Notes: generated by a model from the sequence alone, not told the origin. A DNA stretch of 64,000 bases from Oceanobacillus halotolerans (GCF_010993955.1 NZ_WIXL01000002.1:1-64000), one strand, 5' to 3'. Counted from the first letter of the stretch, positions 27,483 through 36,465 are shown. Numbers and translations are program-made.

Positions 27483-27809
27483 ATGTTAAGAGATCGAGGG
27501 AACATAAAATGGACATCATTGATGCTACCAGAACATGTTGAAATGCTTAAAAATGTTTGGCAAGAGGATCACTATGAAACAAAGCCAATTCTTGATGATC
27601 AAGCATTAGAACTACTAAATGAGCAACTAAATTTGGCCTATATTCATCAAGATACTATCCTACTAACAGTTTATGATAAGGGTTGCCAAAATGATATAGA
27701 AGGAAAAATTATAAAAATTAATCCTTATCAAAGGGATTTAACAATAGAAGTAAACCACGAGAAAATAACCATACCTTTTTCAAAAATAATCACTATTAAG
27801 GAAAGATAA
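27483..27809 (+). CDS. YolD-like family protein
   Basis: 108-residue YolD-family protein (MLRDRGNIKWTSLMLPEHV at the N-terminus is characteristic). YolD-like genes usually sit beside a Y-family DNA polymerase gene (uvrX, yqjW) and are damage-induced. Here it stands alone: the next gene is convergent and no polymerase is present. ATG at 27483 follows AGAGGTG; an upstream in-frame ATG overlaps the operator and is rejected. Regulation by the LexA box described above. Molecular function unknown. Confidence 0.88.
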   Translation: MLRDRGNIKWTSLMLPEHVEMLKNVWQEDHYETKPILDDQALELLNEQLNLAYIHQDTILLTVYDKGCQNDIEGKIIKINPYQRDLTIEVNHEKITIPFSKIITIKER

Positions 27810-27858
27810 AGCAGTGTCCCAAAAGGGCATCAGTTGACCTTTTGGGACACTGCTTTAT
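27808..27858. terminator. Strong bidirectional terminator
   Basis: AAAGCAGTGTCCCAAAAGG pairs perfectly with CCTTTTGGGACACTGCTTT between convergent yolD and yozE. Confidence 0.93.
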
Positions 27859-27865
27859 GTAATAA

Positions 27866-28078
27866 TCATTCAGAACTATAATGATTCCAAATCTCATCAA
27901 AAATCATTAAGGCACTCGGAAATGGACTATTCCACTCCAAATAATCACTGATTTCATGATAACTTGTAGAATGTTTCGGGAAATTATGATCATGAAAAAT
28001 CCAGTCTGCTAACTTACTCTTCTCATCAGGGTTCTTCTTTCCTCTATATGTCATCACATAATGATAAAATGATCGCAT
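27866..28078 (-). CDS. yozE: YozE family (UPF0346) protein
   Basis: 70 residues of the YozE SAM-like family: opening RSFYHYVMTYR, central F-P-K-x-S-T-x-Y-H-E-I-S-x-Y-L-E and ending with MIFDEIWNHY, all characteristic. Structures of the family show a small helical bundle; function unknown. Start ATG; 23 bases after tatC on the same strand, so probably read with the Tat genes. Confidence 0.9.
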   Translation of the reverse strand: MRSFYHYVMTYRGKKNPDEKSKLADWIFHDHNFPKHSTSYHEISDYLEWNSPFPSALMIFDEIWNHYSSE

Positions 28079-28100
28079 TGTACATCATCACTCCATACCA

Positions 28101-28862
28101 TTAGATTTGTTCTGACTTCATAAATTCTTCATGTTTTCGTTGCTTTTTCCGATAAACAATTTTTGCTAAATAAATACTGATCTCATATAAAATGATTAGT
28201 GGTAGCGCTACAACTATTTGTAGAATAAAATCTGGTGGTGTTACGATTGTACCGATAATGATCAACACAAAATAAGCATATTTTCTAGTTCGTTTCATAA
28301 AATGTGGTGTTAGAATACCTAAAGATGTCAAGAACATAACAATAATAGGAATTTCAAACAAAATAGCAAAAGGTAATGTAATACGTAGTAAAAATTTAAA
28401 ATACTTTTCAGTTGTAAACATTTCATTAAACATGCCTTCACTTAAACTTAGTAAAAAGGGCAATATAAGTTCAATAAACATAAAATATCCAAAGACTAGT
28501 CCACCAATAAACAAGAGAAAAATAGCAGGGATATATGCTAGTGATGCTTTTCTCTCGTTTGGCATTAAGCCAGGCTTAATAAATGCCCATATTTGATAAG
28601 CTAAAATAGGAAGCGTTCCAACAATACCTACTAACCCTGCCATTGTAAAATAAAGCCATACTGCTTCTCCAGGACTTAGAATATTAAGTTGAAAGTCTAA
28701 TTCAGCAGTAAAAAAAGCATAAAGGTCTTCTACATATACAAAGCCAAGAACAAAAAATAAAATAAAAAAGATAGCTGTAATAATTAATCTATTCCGTAAT
28801 TCTGATAAATGTCCAGTTACATTCATTTCTTTTTCATCTAATTTGATATCGCGATCGGTCAT
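28101..28862 (-). CDS. tatC: Sec-independent translocase TatC
   Basis: 253-residue integral membrane protein with six transmembrane segments and the family opening GHLSELRNRL. TatC recognises twin-arginine signal peptides and, with TatA, exports folded, often cofactor-bearing proteins. It follows two tatA genes, the layout of B. subtilis tatA-tatC pairs apart from the duplication. No twin-arginine substrate gene is recognisable next to it. The long Lys/Arg/Glu-rich C-terminal tail is normal. Confidence 0.95.
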   Translation of the reverse strand: MTDRDIKLDEKEMNVTGHLSELRNRLIITAIFFILFFVLGFVYVEDLYAFFTAELDFQLNILSPGEAVWLYFTMAGLVGIVGTLPILAYQIWAFIKPGLMPNERKASLAYIPAIFLLFIGGLVFGYFMFIELILPFLLSLSEGMFNEMFTTEKYFKFLLRITLPFAILFEIPIIVMFLTSLGILTPHFMKRTRKYAYFVLIIIGTIVTPPDFILQIVVALPLIILYEISIYLAKIVYRKKQRKHEEFMKSEQI

Positions 28863-28931
28863 TTTTCACACTCCCACTGCTGTACACAAAAGAAGATGCA
28901 AGGTTATATACCTTACACCTTCTTGACCATG

Positions 28932-29129
28932 CTATTGTTTTGTTGATGGTTGATCACTTTTTGTTGACGTATCATCGTCTACAATATCCTTTGTGGCATT
29001 TTTAAACTCCTTTAATGAGCTTCCAAAAGCCTTGCCAATTTCTGGTAATTTAGAAGGTCCAAAAACAATCAATGCAATTATAAGTATTAAAATTAACCCT
29101 GGGACACCAATACTACTAAACATTCCCAT
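28932..29129 (-). CDS. tatA: TatA-type translocase subunit, paralogue 2
   Basis: About 65 residues: N-terminal transmembrane helix [26 protein letters not shown], the FGP hinge, an amphipathic helix and an acidic/Ser tail. TatA polymerises around TatC to form the pore, and single TatA proteins often do both TatA and TatB jobs in Firmicutes. Start at 29129 or 29123; both have GGAGG at usable spacing. It follows the other tatA by 13 bases. Confidence 0.93.
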   Translation of the reverse strand: MGMFSSIGVPGLILILIIALIVFGPSKLPEIGKAFGSSLKEFKNATKDIVDDDTSTKSDQPSTKQ

Positions 29130-29142
29130 CACTCCTCCGTGA

Positions 29143-29349
29143 TTACTTGCGCTCTTCCCCTTTGATGATTCCTTTTACTTCTTTAGCCTCATCAGTCATA
29201 TCACTTGTTAGGTCATTTGCTGATTTTTTAAATTCCTTAAGTGTTTGACCAGCAGCTTTTCCAATTTCAGGTAGTTTCTTTGGTCCAAAAATGACTAATG
29301 CGATAATTAATATTAAAATTAATCCTGGAAAACCGATACTTGAAAACAT
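29143..29349 (-). CDS. tatA: TatA-type translocase subunit, paralogue 1
   Basis: About 68 residues with the same helix-FGP-amphipathic design; the helix is nearly identical to the next gene, so the pair arose by tandem duplication, while the C-terminal tails differ (this one Lys-rich, the other acidic with Ser/Thr). The difference may give TatA and TatB-like specialisation, but this is inference. AAGAAGG precedes tandem ATG codons; the second is chosen. First gene of the tatA-tatA-tatC-yozE unit. Confidence 0.93.
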   Translation of the reverse strand: MFSSIGFPGLILILIIALVIFGPKKLPEIGKAAGQTLKEFKKSANDLTSDMTDEAKEVKGIIKGEERK

Positions 29350-29481
29350 CATTACACCTTCTTTACATGGTTAAGTTTATTATAATAGAATTGTTTGTTT
29401 AGGTATATCAAAAATAGCAAAAGTACATATAAAGTTCACGATTTACTTATAGTTTAACATGTTTGTCTTTTTATTCACAAC

Positions 29482-30060
29482 TTAAAATGTTTTAGCATGT
29501 TCGAATTGCTCTGGGTGATTCATATTAAAGAAATGCTTTTCTACTAATTCTTGTGGGATTCCGCTAAAATCATGGACATAATGGACTTGTACAGCATCAA
29601 GTAGTTTCTTAACTTTCCGTTGATCGTCATTTAATAATTGTTGAATAACCGGCAAAACAGACCGTTTATAAATGCCTGAAAGTGGATGAATCTGTCCATC
29701 ATAAACAGGTACGACAGCCTCATAGCGGCCTAACTGGTTAAATAACTGATCATAAACATCTTTATGTACAAAAGGCATATCACAAGCTGCAATGAAATAA
29801 ACATCTGCTTCATGATAATACATCCCACTCTCTATTCCAGCTAAAGGTCCTTGGTAGTGAAAACGATCTCGTTGTAAAGGAATGGAAAGATGAGTATAGC
29901 GAGATGGTTCATTTGTAATGATAACCAATGTATCACTACATTCCTCCATTGTATCCATAACATGTTCGATAACTGTTTGGCCGTTTAATTCCAACAATGA
30001 TTTATTTTTCCCCATTCTAGAAGATTTTCCACCAGATAATATAACACCACAACGTTTCAT
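29482..30060 (-). CDS. mobA: Molybdenum cofactor guanylyltransferase
   Basis: 192-residue nucleotidyltransferase joining GTP to molybdopterin to make the MGD form that NarG needs. The family loop LSGGKSSRMGKNK is at 8-20, followed by the GPLAGIESG and ACDMPF motifs. GGGGGA precedes the ATG. It follows dfrA by 30 bases on the same strand, so thyA-dfrA-mobA may be one transcript, an unusual pairing. Other Moco genes are outside the window. Confidence 0.93.
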   Translation of the reverse strand: MKRCGVILSGGKSSRMGKNKSLLELNGQTVIEHVMDTMEECSDTLVIITNEPSRYTHLSIPLQRDRFHYQGPLAGIESGMYYHEADVYFIAACDMPFVHKDVYDQLFNQLGRYEAVVPVYDGQIHPLSGIYKRSVLPVIQQLLNDDQRKVKKLLDAVQVHYVHDFSGIPQELVEKHFFNMNHPEQFEHAKTF

Positions 30061-30090
30061 TCTATATACATCCCCCTTATGGGATACGCA

Positions 30091-30582
30091 TTATCCCTTT
30101 CGATCATACTGGATGAAGTAATAGTTATAAGGGTTTTTCGCATCTTTTTTCCCTTTTTCCTTTGTTGTAACAGTCCATTCAGCAGCTGAAAATGGTGGAA
30201 AATAAGTATCACCTTCAAAGGTGTCTTTGATTAATGTAATATACATCCGATCTGCATAAGGTAATACTTGTTCAAAAATAGTAGCTCCACCAATGACAAA
30301 GTATTCTTCGTCTGGATATTCTTCATTCCATTTTAAAATAGGATTGATATCATGAATAACTGTCACCTCATCTGGAAAAGCCGCATCCCCTCGAGTAATC
30401 ACTATATTATTACGATTTGGTAATGGCCGTCCGATTGCTTCGTATGTTTTCCTCCCCATAATAATAGTGTGACCTGTGGTTTTTTCTTTAAAAAACTTCA
30501 AATCATTTGGCAAATGCCAAGGTAAGTCATTATTAGCACCTATAAGATTTTGCTCGTCCATTGCAACAAGTAATGTTATCAC
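30091..30582 (-). CDS. dfrA: Dihydrofolate reductase
   Basis: 163-residue DHFR reducing dihydrofolate to tetrahydrofolate with NADPH. The N-terminal signature (NLIGANNDLPWHLPNDL, with the active-site D) and GRKTYEAIGRPLPNR are intact, and the length is typical. Start is GTG with GGAGGTG upstream. It follows thyA by 25 bases, so the enzyme that uses up methylene-THF and the one that regenerates THF are made together, as in B. subtilis. Confidence 0.96.
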   Translation of the reverse strand: MITLLVAMDEQNLIGANNDLPWHLPNDLKFFKEKTTGHTIIMGRKTYEAIGRPLPNRNNIVITRGDAAFPDEVTVIHDINPILKWNEEYPDEEYFVIGGATIFEQVLPYADRMYITLIKDTFEGDTYFPPFSAAEWTVTTKEKGKKDAKNPYNYYFIQYDRKG

Positions 30583-30607
30583 CGTTTAACACCTCCGATT
30601 ATCATTC

Positions 30608-31558
30608 TTAAACAGCTATTGGGGCTTTAATAGCTGGATGAGGATGATATTGTTCAATGACTATATCTTCTAGTTCAAAATCAAAAATCGTATCTTTATC
30701 TTGATTTAGTTTAAGAGTTGGTAATTTTTTTGGTTCTCGTCCAAGCTGTGTTTTGATTTGTTCGACATGATTAGAATAAATATGTGCATCCCCAATTGTA
30801 TGGATAAATTCCCCCACTTCTAAATCACACTCATATGCTATTAAATGTGTTAATAAGGCATAGCTGGCAATATTAAATGGGACACCTAAGAAAATATCAC
30901 CGCTCCGTTGGTATAATTGACAGGATAACTTTCCGTCCGCAACATAAAATTGAAACAATGTGTGACAAGGGGGCAATGCCATTGTAGGTACATCTTCGGG
31001 ATTCCAAGCAGATACAATATGCCTTCTGGAATCAGGGTTTTCCTGAATCGATTGGATTACCTGTTTCATTTGATCAATTGTTTGGCCAGTAGATGTTTTC
31101 CACTCTCGCCACTGCTTTCCATAAACTGCACCTAAATCTCCATATTGCTGAGCAAAGTTATTATCCTGTAATATCTTTTCCTTAAATTGTTCCATTTGTT
31201 GTTGATATGCTTTATTAAATTCAGAATCAACCTGTGAGCGTATACCAAAATTGGTCATGTCTGGTCCATCATAGTCTTCACTTTCTATCCATTTTTTAAA
31301 GGCCCATTCATTCCAGATGTTATTATTATACTTTAATAAATAGCGAATATTAGTATCTCCTTTTAAAAACCATAATAGCTCACTTGCTACTAATCGAAAT
31401 GGCACCTTTTTGGTTGTTAAAAGCGGAAAACCTTCTTGTAAATTAAACCGCATTTGATAACCAAACAAAGAATAGGTACCAGTATTCGTACGGTCCATTT
31501 TTTTCGTCCCATTTTCTAATATTTCATGACATAAATTCAAATATGCTTGTTCACTCAT
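30608..31558 (-). CDS. thyA: Thymidylate synthase ThyA
   Basis: 316 residues, the long form found in Lactobacillus casei and some Bacillaceae with an insert near 85-135. Catalytic cysteine C198 in LPPCHT falls at the same number as in L. casei. It converts dUMP to dTMP with methylene-THF, forming dihydrofolate. ATG at 31558 ([10 protein letters not shown]) chosen: AAAGGAG lies upstream, whereas the in-frame start eight codons earlier has none. First gene of thyA-dfrA. Confidence 0.96.
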   Translation of the reverse strand: MSEQAYLNLCHEILENGTKKMDRTNTGTYSLFGYQMRFNLQEGFPLLTTKKVPFRLVASELLWFLKGDTNIRYLLKYNNNIWNEWAFKKWIESEDYDGPDMTNFGIRSQVDSEFNKAYQQQMEQFKEKILQDNNFAQQYGDLGAVYGKQWREWKTSTGQTIDQMKQVIQSIQENPDSRRHIVSAWNPEDVPTMALPPCHTLFQFYVADGKLSCQLYQRSGDIFLGVPFNIASYALLTHLIAYECDLEVGEFIHTIGDAHIYSNHVEQIKTQLGREPKKLPTLKLNQDKDTIFDFELEDIVIEQYHPHPAIKAPIAV

Positions 31559-31624
31559 CGACTCATTAACTCCTTTGCCCATTACATTTTATAGAGAGAT
31601 CTTTTTGTAAGGCTCTTTTCGCAG

Positions 31625-31858
31625 TTATTGTTATTTTAACGTGGTAGTTGATATTTAATGCGACTTAACTTAACGTCTATGATTTCCGCTTCGTACAATA
31701 GCGTTCACCACGGCCACAAGTACGACATCTGTTCGACTGTTCGTTTCGCATTGTCTTCTACACCGCGGACAACGCTTTTAGCTTCCTTTATAGAAAAGCG
31801 GAAGTGCCTTGGTTACCAATATTTAATAAAAACACATTTAGAAAACAGCCTTTTGTAA
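31625..31858 (+). repeat. Repeat element copy E (short, diverged)
   Basis: About 230 bases with pieces of the left arm of the element in order: AGTTGATATTTAATGCG, GATTTCCGCTTCG, GACATCTGTTCGA, TTGTCTTCTACACCGCGG, then TATAGAAAAGCGGAAGTGCC from the far side of the core and TAGAAAACAGCC. It looks like an internally deleted copy with the core lost. It occupies most of the 435-base gap between thyA and the wall hydrolase; the remaining bases show nothing further. Confidence 0.7.
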
Positions 31859-31993
31859 CATTTGTTTCATTTATTGTAACATAAACGTAAATAGTGGATA
31901 GGTCATAAACCCATTTTTCCCCACATAAATGTATTAAGAAGAATCACAGAGCTCAAGGTATATGAGCTATTCTACTCGAAAGGGGATATTTGC

Positions 31994-33025
31994 ATGCTAA
32001 ATGGTACTGTAGAACACGTAGTGAAACAGTCTTTTCTATATAGTTACGTGTTAAGCCAACCGTTTGCAGTTTATGTTGATGCATACCCTGTCCTTCAAAA
32101 TAAACTATTGTTAGAAGCGGAACAAGTTCAGTATAGTGAACACGGTGAGACAGTTCGGGTATTACAGGAGAAACTAAATAAATTATCCTATTATGATGAT
32201 AAAATTGATGGAGATTACGGCATCTTAACCGAACATGCATTAAAGAAATTTCAATCAGACCACAATTTAACCGCTACAGGTCAAACTGATAAAGAAACCA
32301 TTTATGCGATTATAGACTCTGAAAAAGAAAAGTATATAGAAAAGTTAGAGAACATGTCAGATTCTGTTCAACCAGGTATGCAGAATGATGATGTAAAAAT
32401 TGTCCAGGAAGCGCTCCATTATTTTGGTTATTATAAAGGAGAAATTGATGGAATTTATGGACCAATGACTCAAAAAGCGTTGGAAACTGCAGAGAATGAA
32501 CATGATATGGAGCTCACCGATCATGTTGATGAATCAGCACTTAAAGCATTATATGACACTAATGAAAATGAAAGTAAAAGTGAAAACGAAAATACCGACA
32601 ATACACAAAAGCAAGGGAAACAAAAAGAGACTCAACCTGAAGTGAAGCAAGCAGAAACGAAAGATTTTAATCGGTCAACACTAGCAGATGTTGCGCGTTC
32701 TTTTATTGGAACCCCATATGTATGGGGTGGTACATCTCCTTCTGGTTTTGATTGTAGTGGATTTATCCAATATGTTTTTCAATCACAAGGAATAAAAACG
32801 CCAAGAACGGTAAGTGAAACTTGGAATTTTGCTGAGCAGATCAGTCAACCATCTATTGGTGACCTCGTCTTTTTTGAAACATATAAACCTGGACCATCAC
32901 ATATGGGAGTTTATATAGGAGATGGTAAATTTGTGCATGCTGGCGAATCACGAGGTGTCGAGATTAGTGAATTGAGTGAATCATATTGGGAACAGCGATA
33001 TATTGGAGCAGGACGTGTAAAATAA
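31994..33025 (+). CDS. Peptidoglycan hydrolase: two PG-binding domains + NlpC/P60
   Basis: 343 residues: two peptidoglycan-binding domains (about 48-109 and 119-185, each with the HGETVRVLQEKL / NDDVKIVQEALH start and a D-G-x-Y/F-G-x-x-T core), a Lys/Glu/Gln linker (190-225), and a C-terminal NlpC/P60 domain. Catalytic cysteine C254 in FDCSGF and histidines in PSHMGVYIG and FVHAG are present. Such enzymes cut the D-Glu/diaminopimelate bond of stem peptides. The first 30 residues are weakly hydrophobic, giving a poor signal peptide; export is probable but not certain. GGGG precedes the ATG. Confidence 0.88.
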   Translation: MLNGTVEHVVKQSFLYSYVLSQPFAVYVDAYPVLQNKLLLEAEQVQYSEHGETVRVLQEKLNKLSYYDDKIDGDYGILTEHALKKFQSDHNLTATGQTDKETIYAIIDSEKEKYIEKLENMSDSVQPGMQNDDVKIVQEALHYFGYYKGEIDGIYGPMTQKALETAENEHDMELTDHVDESALKALYDTNENESKSENENTDNTQKQGKQKETQPEVKQAETKDFNRSTLADVARSFIGTPYVWGGTSPSGFDCSGFIQYVFQSQGIKTPRTVSETWNFAEQISQPSIGDLVFFETYKPGPSHMGVYIGDGKFVHAGESRGVEISELSESYWEQRYIGAGRVK

Positions 33026-33098
33026 AATACCGCTGACTGTTATAAGCTAATAAAAATAACAAATACTAAGCCCATCTTGTCTAAAAGGTGGGTGACGA

Positions 33099-33461
33099 AT
33101 GACTGGTCTTATTGTTAAATTACTTATTTGCCCAATTGGCCTTATTATCGCATCATGGTTACTTCCTAATGTTAATTTCACTTTTTGGTATCAACCAATT
33201 TTACTTGGTATTGTATTAGCTATTATAGGATATTTTATGGAAGTACTCATGTTACGTGAAGAAACAAAGGGATTAAGTTTATTTTTGGATTTTGCCGCTT
33301 CTGTTGCAATCATCTATGTTGGGGCATGGTTAATGCTCGGTGTATCTATTTCCTTTTGGGGAGCAATATTGACGGCTGCTATCCTTGCTATAACAGAAAT
33401 AGTTCAACATAATTGGCTGTTACGGAGTGGGCGCATAAATAAAGAGCAAGTAAGTGGATAG
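33099..33461 (+). CDS. DUF2512 membrane protein (YndM-like)
   Basis: 120 residues with four transmembrane segments, the size and pattern of YndM/DUF2512 proteins in Bacillus. Only short loops lie between helices, plus a basic C-terminus. AGGTGGGTG precedes the ATG. It follows the wall hydrolase by 74 bases without a terminator, so the two may be one unit. Function unknown. Confidence 0.8.
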   Translation: MTGLIVKLLICPIGLIIASWLLPNVNFTFWYQPILLGIVLAIIGYFMEVLMLREETKGLSLFLDFAASVAIIYVGAWLMLGVSISFWGAILTAAILAITEIVQHNWLLRSGRINKEQVSG

Positions 33462-33463
33462 AC

Positions 33464-33502
33464 AAAGAATCACGTAGTAACTAATTACTACGTGATTCTT
33501 TA
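33464..33502. terminator. Bidirectional terminator, overlaps end of HD gene
   Basis: AAAGAATCACGTAGTAA pairs perfectly with TTACTACGTGATTCTTT. The original stop codon of the HD-domain gene on the minus strand (33483-33481) falls in its loop, which supports that the HD reading frame once ran to this point. Confidence 0.9.
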
Positions 33503-34113
33503 ATACAACTTGTGTTTTCTACATTCCATTCTTCCATAAAACACGTTAAATATTGATCCATAAATAAATGCCTTTTTTCAGCGATTGCCTTTGCTGTATT
33601 TGTATTCATTTTATCTTTTAGCGTTAATAATTTATCATAAAAATGTTGAATAGACGTTTGGTTGAATTGTTCATCACGATAAATGAGCTAGTTATTTGCT
33701 CCACCATAGGCAAATGTTCTTGCTATCCCAATAGCTCCTATCGCATCTAGACGATCAGCATCTTGGACAATTTTTCCTTCAAGTGTGTTAGGAATAGCCC
33801 CTTTTCGAAAAGAAACATCCTTTACTGTTTGATTAATATCATCAATCACTTTGTCATTCAAACCTATATCCTTCATAAATGTACATAAGTTTCTTTTAGC
33901 ATATTCAGGATCTGAAAAGAGCTTTTGATCCCCAATATCATGAACCCAACCAGCTACTTCACACAGGATTGGATCACTATTTTCTTTTAACGCAATATCT
34001 TTTGAACATAGGGCGACTCGGCGCATATGGTAATAATCATGGCCGGTAACATCATCCTTAAATTGTTCATAAATATATTGCTTTATCTTACCAATTTGTT
34101 CTTCTGTGATCAC
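33481..34113 (-). pseudogene. HD-domain phosphohydrolase gene broken by one in-frame TAG
   Basis: The open part (33688-34113, 141 residues) carries HD-domain metal motifs: HDYYHMRRV, WVHDIGD and the later QDADRLDAIGAIG. It ends at TAG (33690-33688). The same frame then runs on for 68 more codons to a second stop at 33481. That extension (IQHFYDKLLTLKDKM, TAKAIAEKRHLFM, MEEW) matches the C-terminal helices of YedJ-like HD hydrolases, restoring the normal length of about 210 residues. One base change therefore separates this from an intact gene; either a recent nonsense mutation or a sequence error. GTG start overlaps the fhs stop codon by one base. The family acts on nucleotides or related phosphates. 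Confidence 0.88.
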
Positions 34114-35780
34114 TAGAATAATCCCTTAACCTTTCCATCTTCGCTAACATCCATATTCAATGCTGCTGGTTTTTTTGGTAATCCAGGCATTGTCATAACA
34201 TCACCTGTTAATACTACGATAAATCCTGCACCAATTGATGGTCTAAGTTCTCTAATCGTTATCTTAAAGTCAGAAGGTCTTCCTACAAGTGACGGGTCAT
34301 CAGAAAGTGAATATTGTGTTTTCGCCATACAAACTGGAAGATTTCCCCATCCTTGCTTTTCAAAAAATTGAAGCTGCTTCTTCGCTTTTGAAGATAATTC
34401 TATATCATCTGCACCATACACAGTTTGAGCAATTTTTCGTATTTTTGTCTCTAATGGGTCTTTTAAATCATAAATATAGTTAATTTCTGATGGTTCCTCT
34501 GCTTTTTTCATGACTTTTTCAGCTAAATCAGTTCCACCTTTACCACCTTTGGCAAAAACTTCTGTCAATGCTACTTCAATATTTCTTTCTTCACACCATG
34601 TTTGGATAAAGTTCGTTTCTGCCTCTGTATCTGTTGGGAATTTATTAATGGCAATTACATATGGTAGGCCAAATGATTCTATCGTTTCAATATGTTTTTC
34701 CAGATTCTTCATCCCTTTTTCTAATGCTGGGAGGTTTTCCTCTGTTAACTCATTTTTATTCACTCCCCCATGCATCTTTAGGGCACGAACGGTAGCAACA
34801 ATAACGACTGCGTCTGTGTCGATATTACCTGCACGAGTTTTAATATCTAAAAATTTCTCTGCACCAAGGTCTGCACCAAATCCTGCTTCTGTCACAACAT
34901 AGTCCCCTAATTTAGTAGCTGTTTTTGTCGCCATGATACTATTACAACCATGTGCAATGTTAGCAAATGGACCACCGTGAATAATTGCAGGTGTATTTTC
35001 GATCGTTTGAACTAAATTCGGTTTCATTGCATCCTTTAACAGTAATGTTAATGCACCTTCAACTTTTAGATCCTTTACTGTGACTGGTTCTTCTTCATAT
35101 GTATACCCAACCACAATACGGGATAATCTTTCCTTAAGATCGTTTAAACTAGTAGCTAAGCATAATACGGCCATTATTTCGGATGCTACAGTAATATTGA
35201 AACCATCCTCACGAGGTACACCGCGTAATGGTCCACCTAAACCGACTACGATTTGTCTAAGTTCACGGTCATTCATATCCATTACCCGTTTCCATTCGAT
35301 ACGTCGTGGATCAATATTTAATTCATTACCACGATGGATATGGTTATCTATAAATGCCGACAATGCATTATTTGCTGTAGTGATAGCATGAATGTCTCCA
35401 GTAAAATGTAAATTAATATCTTCCATTGGTAATACTTGGGAATTTCCACCACCAGCAGCTCCACCTTTTAATCCCATTACTGGTCCAAGTGATGGCTCTC
35501 GTAATGCGATAACAGCATTTTTCCCTAGTTGATGGAAAGCTTGTCCTAATCCGACAGTTACAGTTGACTTACCTTCACCTGCTGGGGTTGGATTAATTGA
35601 TGTTACCAGAATAACTTTGCCATTCGGTTTATTCTCTAAGTTAGCTAATAATTGATCAGAAAGTTTAGCTTTCGTATGCCCATATGGCTCCCAATCCTTC
35701 TCCTGTAGGTTAAGTCCCTCGGCAATATCATTAATTGGTTTTAGTGTAGCCTCTTGTGCAATCTCGATATCAGATTTCAT
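34113..35780 (-). CDS. fhs: Formate-tetrahydrofolate ligase
   Basis: 555 residues making 10-formyl-THF from formate, THF and ATP, feeding purine and formyl-methionine synthesis. The ATP loop [17 protein letters not shown] is near residue 65 and the length is standard. Start ATG at 35780 ([11 protein letters not shown]) is preferred: AAGGAAGGGG lies just upstream, while the longer frame begins inside it. Its stop shares a base with the GTG of the HD gene (TAGTG), so they are translationally coupled. An inverted repeat GGTAGCC/GGCTACC at 35882 lies in the upstream region. Confidence 0.96.
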   Translation of the reverse strand: MKSDIEIAQEATLKPINDIAEGLNLQEKDWEPYGHTKAKLSDQLLANLENKPNGKVILVTSINPTPAGEGKSTVTVGLGQAFHQLGKNAVIALREPSLGPVMGLKGGAAGGGNSQVLPMEDINLHFTGDIHAITTANNALSAFIDNHIHRGNELNIDPRRIEWKRVMDMNDRELRQIVVGLGGPLRGVPREDGFNITVASEIMAVLCLATSLNDLKERLSRIVVGYTYEEEPVTVKDLKVEGALTLLLKDAMKPNLVQTIENTPAIIHGGPFANIAHGCNSIMATKTATKLGDYVVTEAGFGADLGAEKFLDIKTRAGNIDTDAVVIVATVRALKMHGGVNKNELTEENLPALEKGMKNLEKHIETIESFGLPYVIAINKFPTDTEAETNFIQTWCEERNIEVALTEVFAKGGKGGTDLAEKVMKKAEEPSEINYIYDLKDPLETKIRKIAQTVYGADDIELSSKAKKQLQFFEKQGWGNLPVCMAKTQYSLSDDPSLVGRPSDFKITIRELRPSIGAGFIVVLTGDVMTMPGLPKKPAALNMDVSEDGKVKGLF

Positions 35781-35881
35781 AAAAAAGTCCCCTTCCTTTG
35801 TAGGTTTTTTATAAAACGCTTCCATTTATACTTTACCATACATATTCCCTAGTTACTATGGTTATAATAAAAATGTAAATC

Positions 35882-35924
35882 GGTAGCCCTTTTTCTTGAC
35901 TGGCTACCTTAAATAAGCTATATT
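35882..35924 (+). promoter_or_regulatory. Strong sigma-A promoter within an inverted repeat
   Basis: TTGACT (35896-35901), 17-base spacer, TATATT (35919-35924). The -35 lies between the arms of GGTAGCC (35882) and GGCTACC (35903), which could be an operator. It drives the small RNA candidate below rather than fhs, which is on the other strand. Confidence 0.75.
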
Positions 35925-35930
35925 AGAACC

Positions 35931-36030
35931 AAGCAAAGAAGATGTACGGAATCATTACCAACAGGCAACTTCTATAGAAGTGGATGTAATAGTGATCCGA
36001 CACTTCTTATTAGAAGTTGCCTTTTAATTT
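35931..36030 (+). ncRNA. Candidate small RNA with intrinsic terminator
   Basis: A consensus promoter is followed about 30 bases later by a long hairpin: AGGCAACTTCT (35962) with AGAAGTTGCCT (36012), and inside it AGAAGTG with CACTTCT, then TTTTAATTT. No open frame with a ribosome site lies between promoter and hairpin. The transcript would be about 95-100 nt. It could instead be an attenuated leader of the cold-shock gene that starts 100 bases later. It matches no RNA family I can name (not RoxS, 6S or T-box). The 350-base gap between fhs and the csp gene holds just this and the csp leader. Confidence 0.6.
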
Positions 36031-36127
36031 AAGCATTCTGTTTATCTGCTTTGTATTAACACGTACAGTGGTTCTAGCAAACAGCAACAATCTCTTTACG
36101 TGAAAGTTTTTAGGAGGATTATTTAAC

Positions 36128-36328
36128 ATGGAAAATGGAGTAGTAAAATGGTTCAACGCAGAAAAAGGATACGGTTTTATTCAAGTGGAAGAAGGAAATG
36201 ATGTATTTGTACATTATTCCGCAATCCAAGAAGAAGGCTTTAAGGCTTTAGAAGAAGGACAAGAAGTTTCTTTTGAAATTGTGGAAGGCGAACGCGGACC
36301 ACAAGCTGCTAACGTAGTTAAAAAATAA
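36128..36328 (+). CDS. cspD: Cold-shock protein (CspA family)
   Basis: 66-residue OB-fold RNA chaperone. RNP1 KGYGFI (14-19) and RNP2 VFVHY (about 27-31) are intact, along with W8 and F9. It binds single-stranded RNA/DNA and helps translation at low temperature or on exit from stress. Nearest in feel to B. subtilis CspD, but CspB/C/D cannot be separated safely here. TAGGAGGA precedes the ATG and a long untranslated leader is likely. Own terminator. Confidence 0.95.
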   Translation: MENGVVKWFNAEKGYGFIQVEEGNDVFVHYSAIQEEGFKALEEGQEVSFEIVEGERGPQAANVVKK

Positions 36329-36341
36329 ACACCATAAAATG

Positions 36342-36374
36342 AAAGCGGTAATCTTATTGATTACCGCTTTTTCG
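36342..36374 (+). terminator. Terminator after cspD
   Basis: AAAGCGGTAATC pairs with GATTACCGCTTT, followed by T run. Confidence 0.9.
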
Positions 36375-36424
36375 TGTGCTTTTTTACCTTCCTCTATCCC
36401 CTTCCCCTTAGGCTCTCTTGTCAC

Positions 36425-36465
36425 ATTCTTTGTTGTTTTTTAACGTCGTATCTTCTATATTAAAC
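36425..36465 (-). repeat. Fragment of inverted-repeat element tip
   Basis: ATTCTTTGTTGTTTTTTAACG followed by TCGTAT is the reverse complement of the outer right end of the 44-kb copy (TACGACGTTAAAAAACAACA at 45157). The remaining sequence to 36718 holds the oxidase promoter region described next and nothing else recognisable. Confidence 0.65.
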
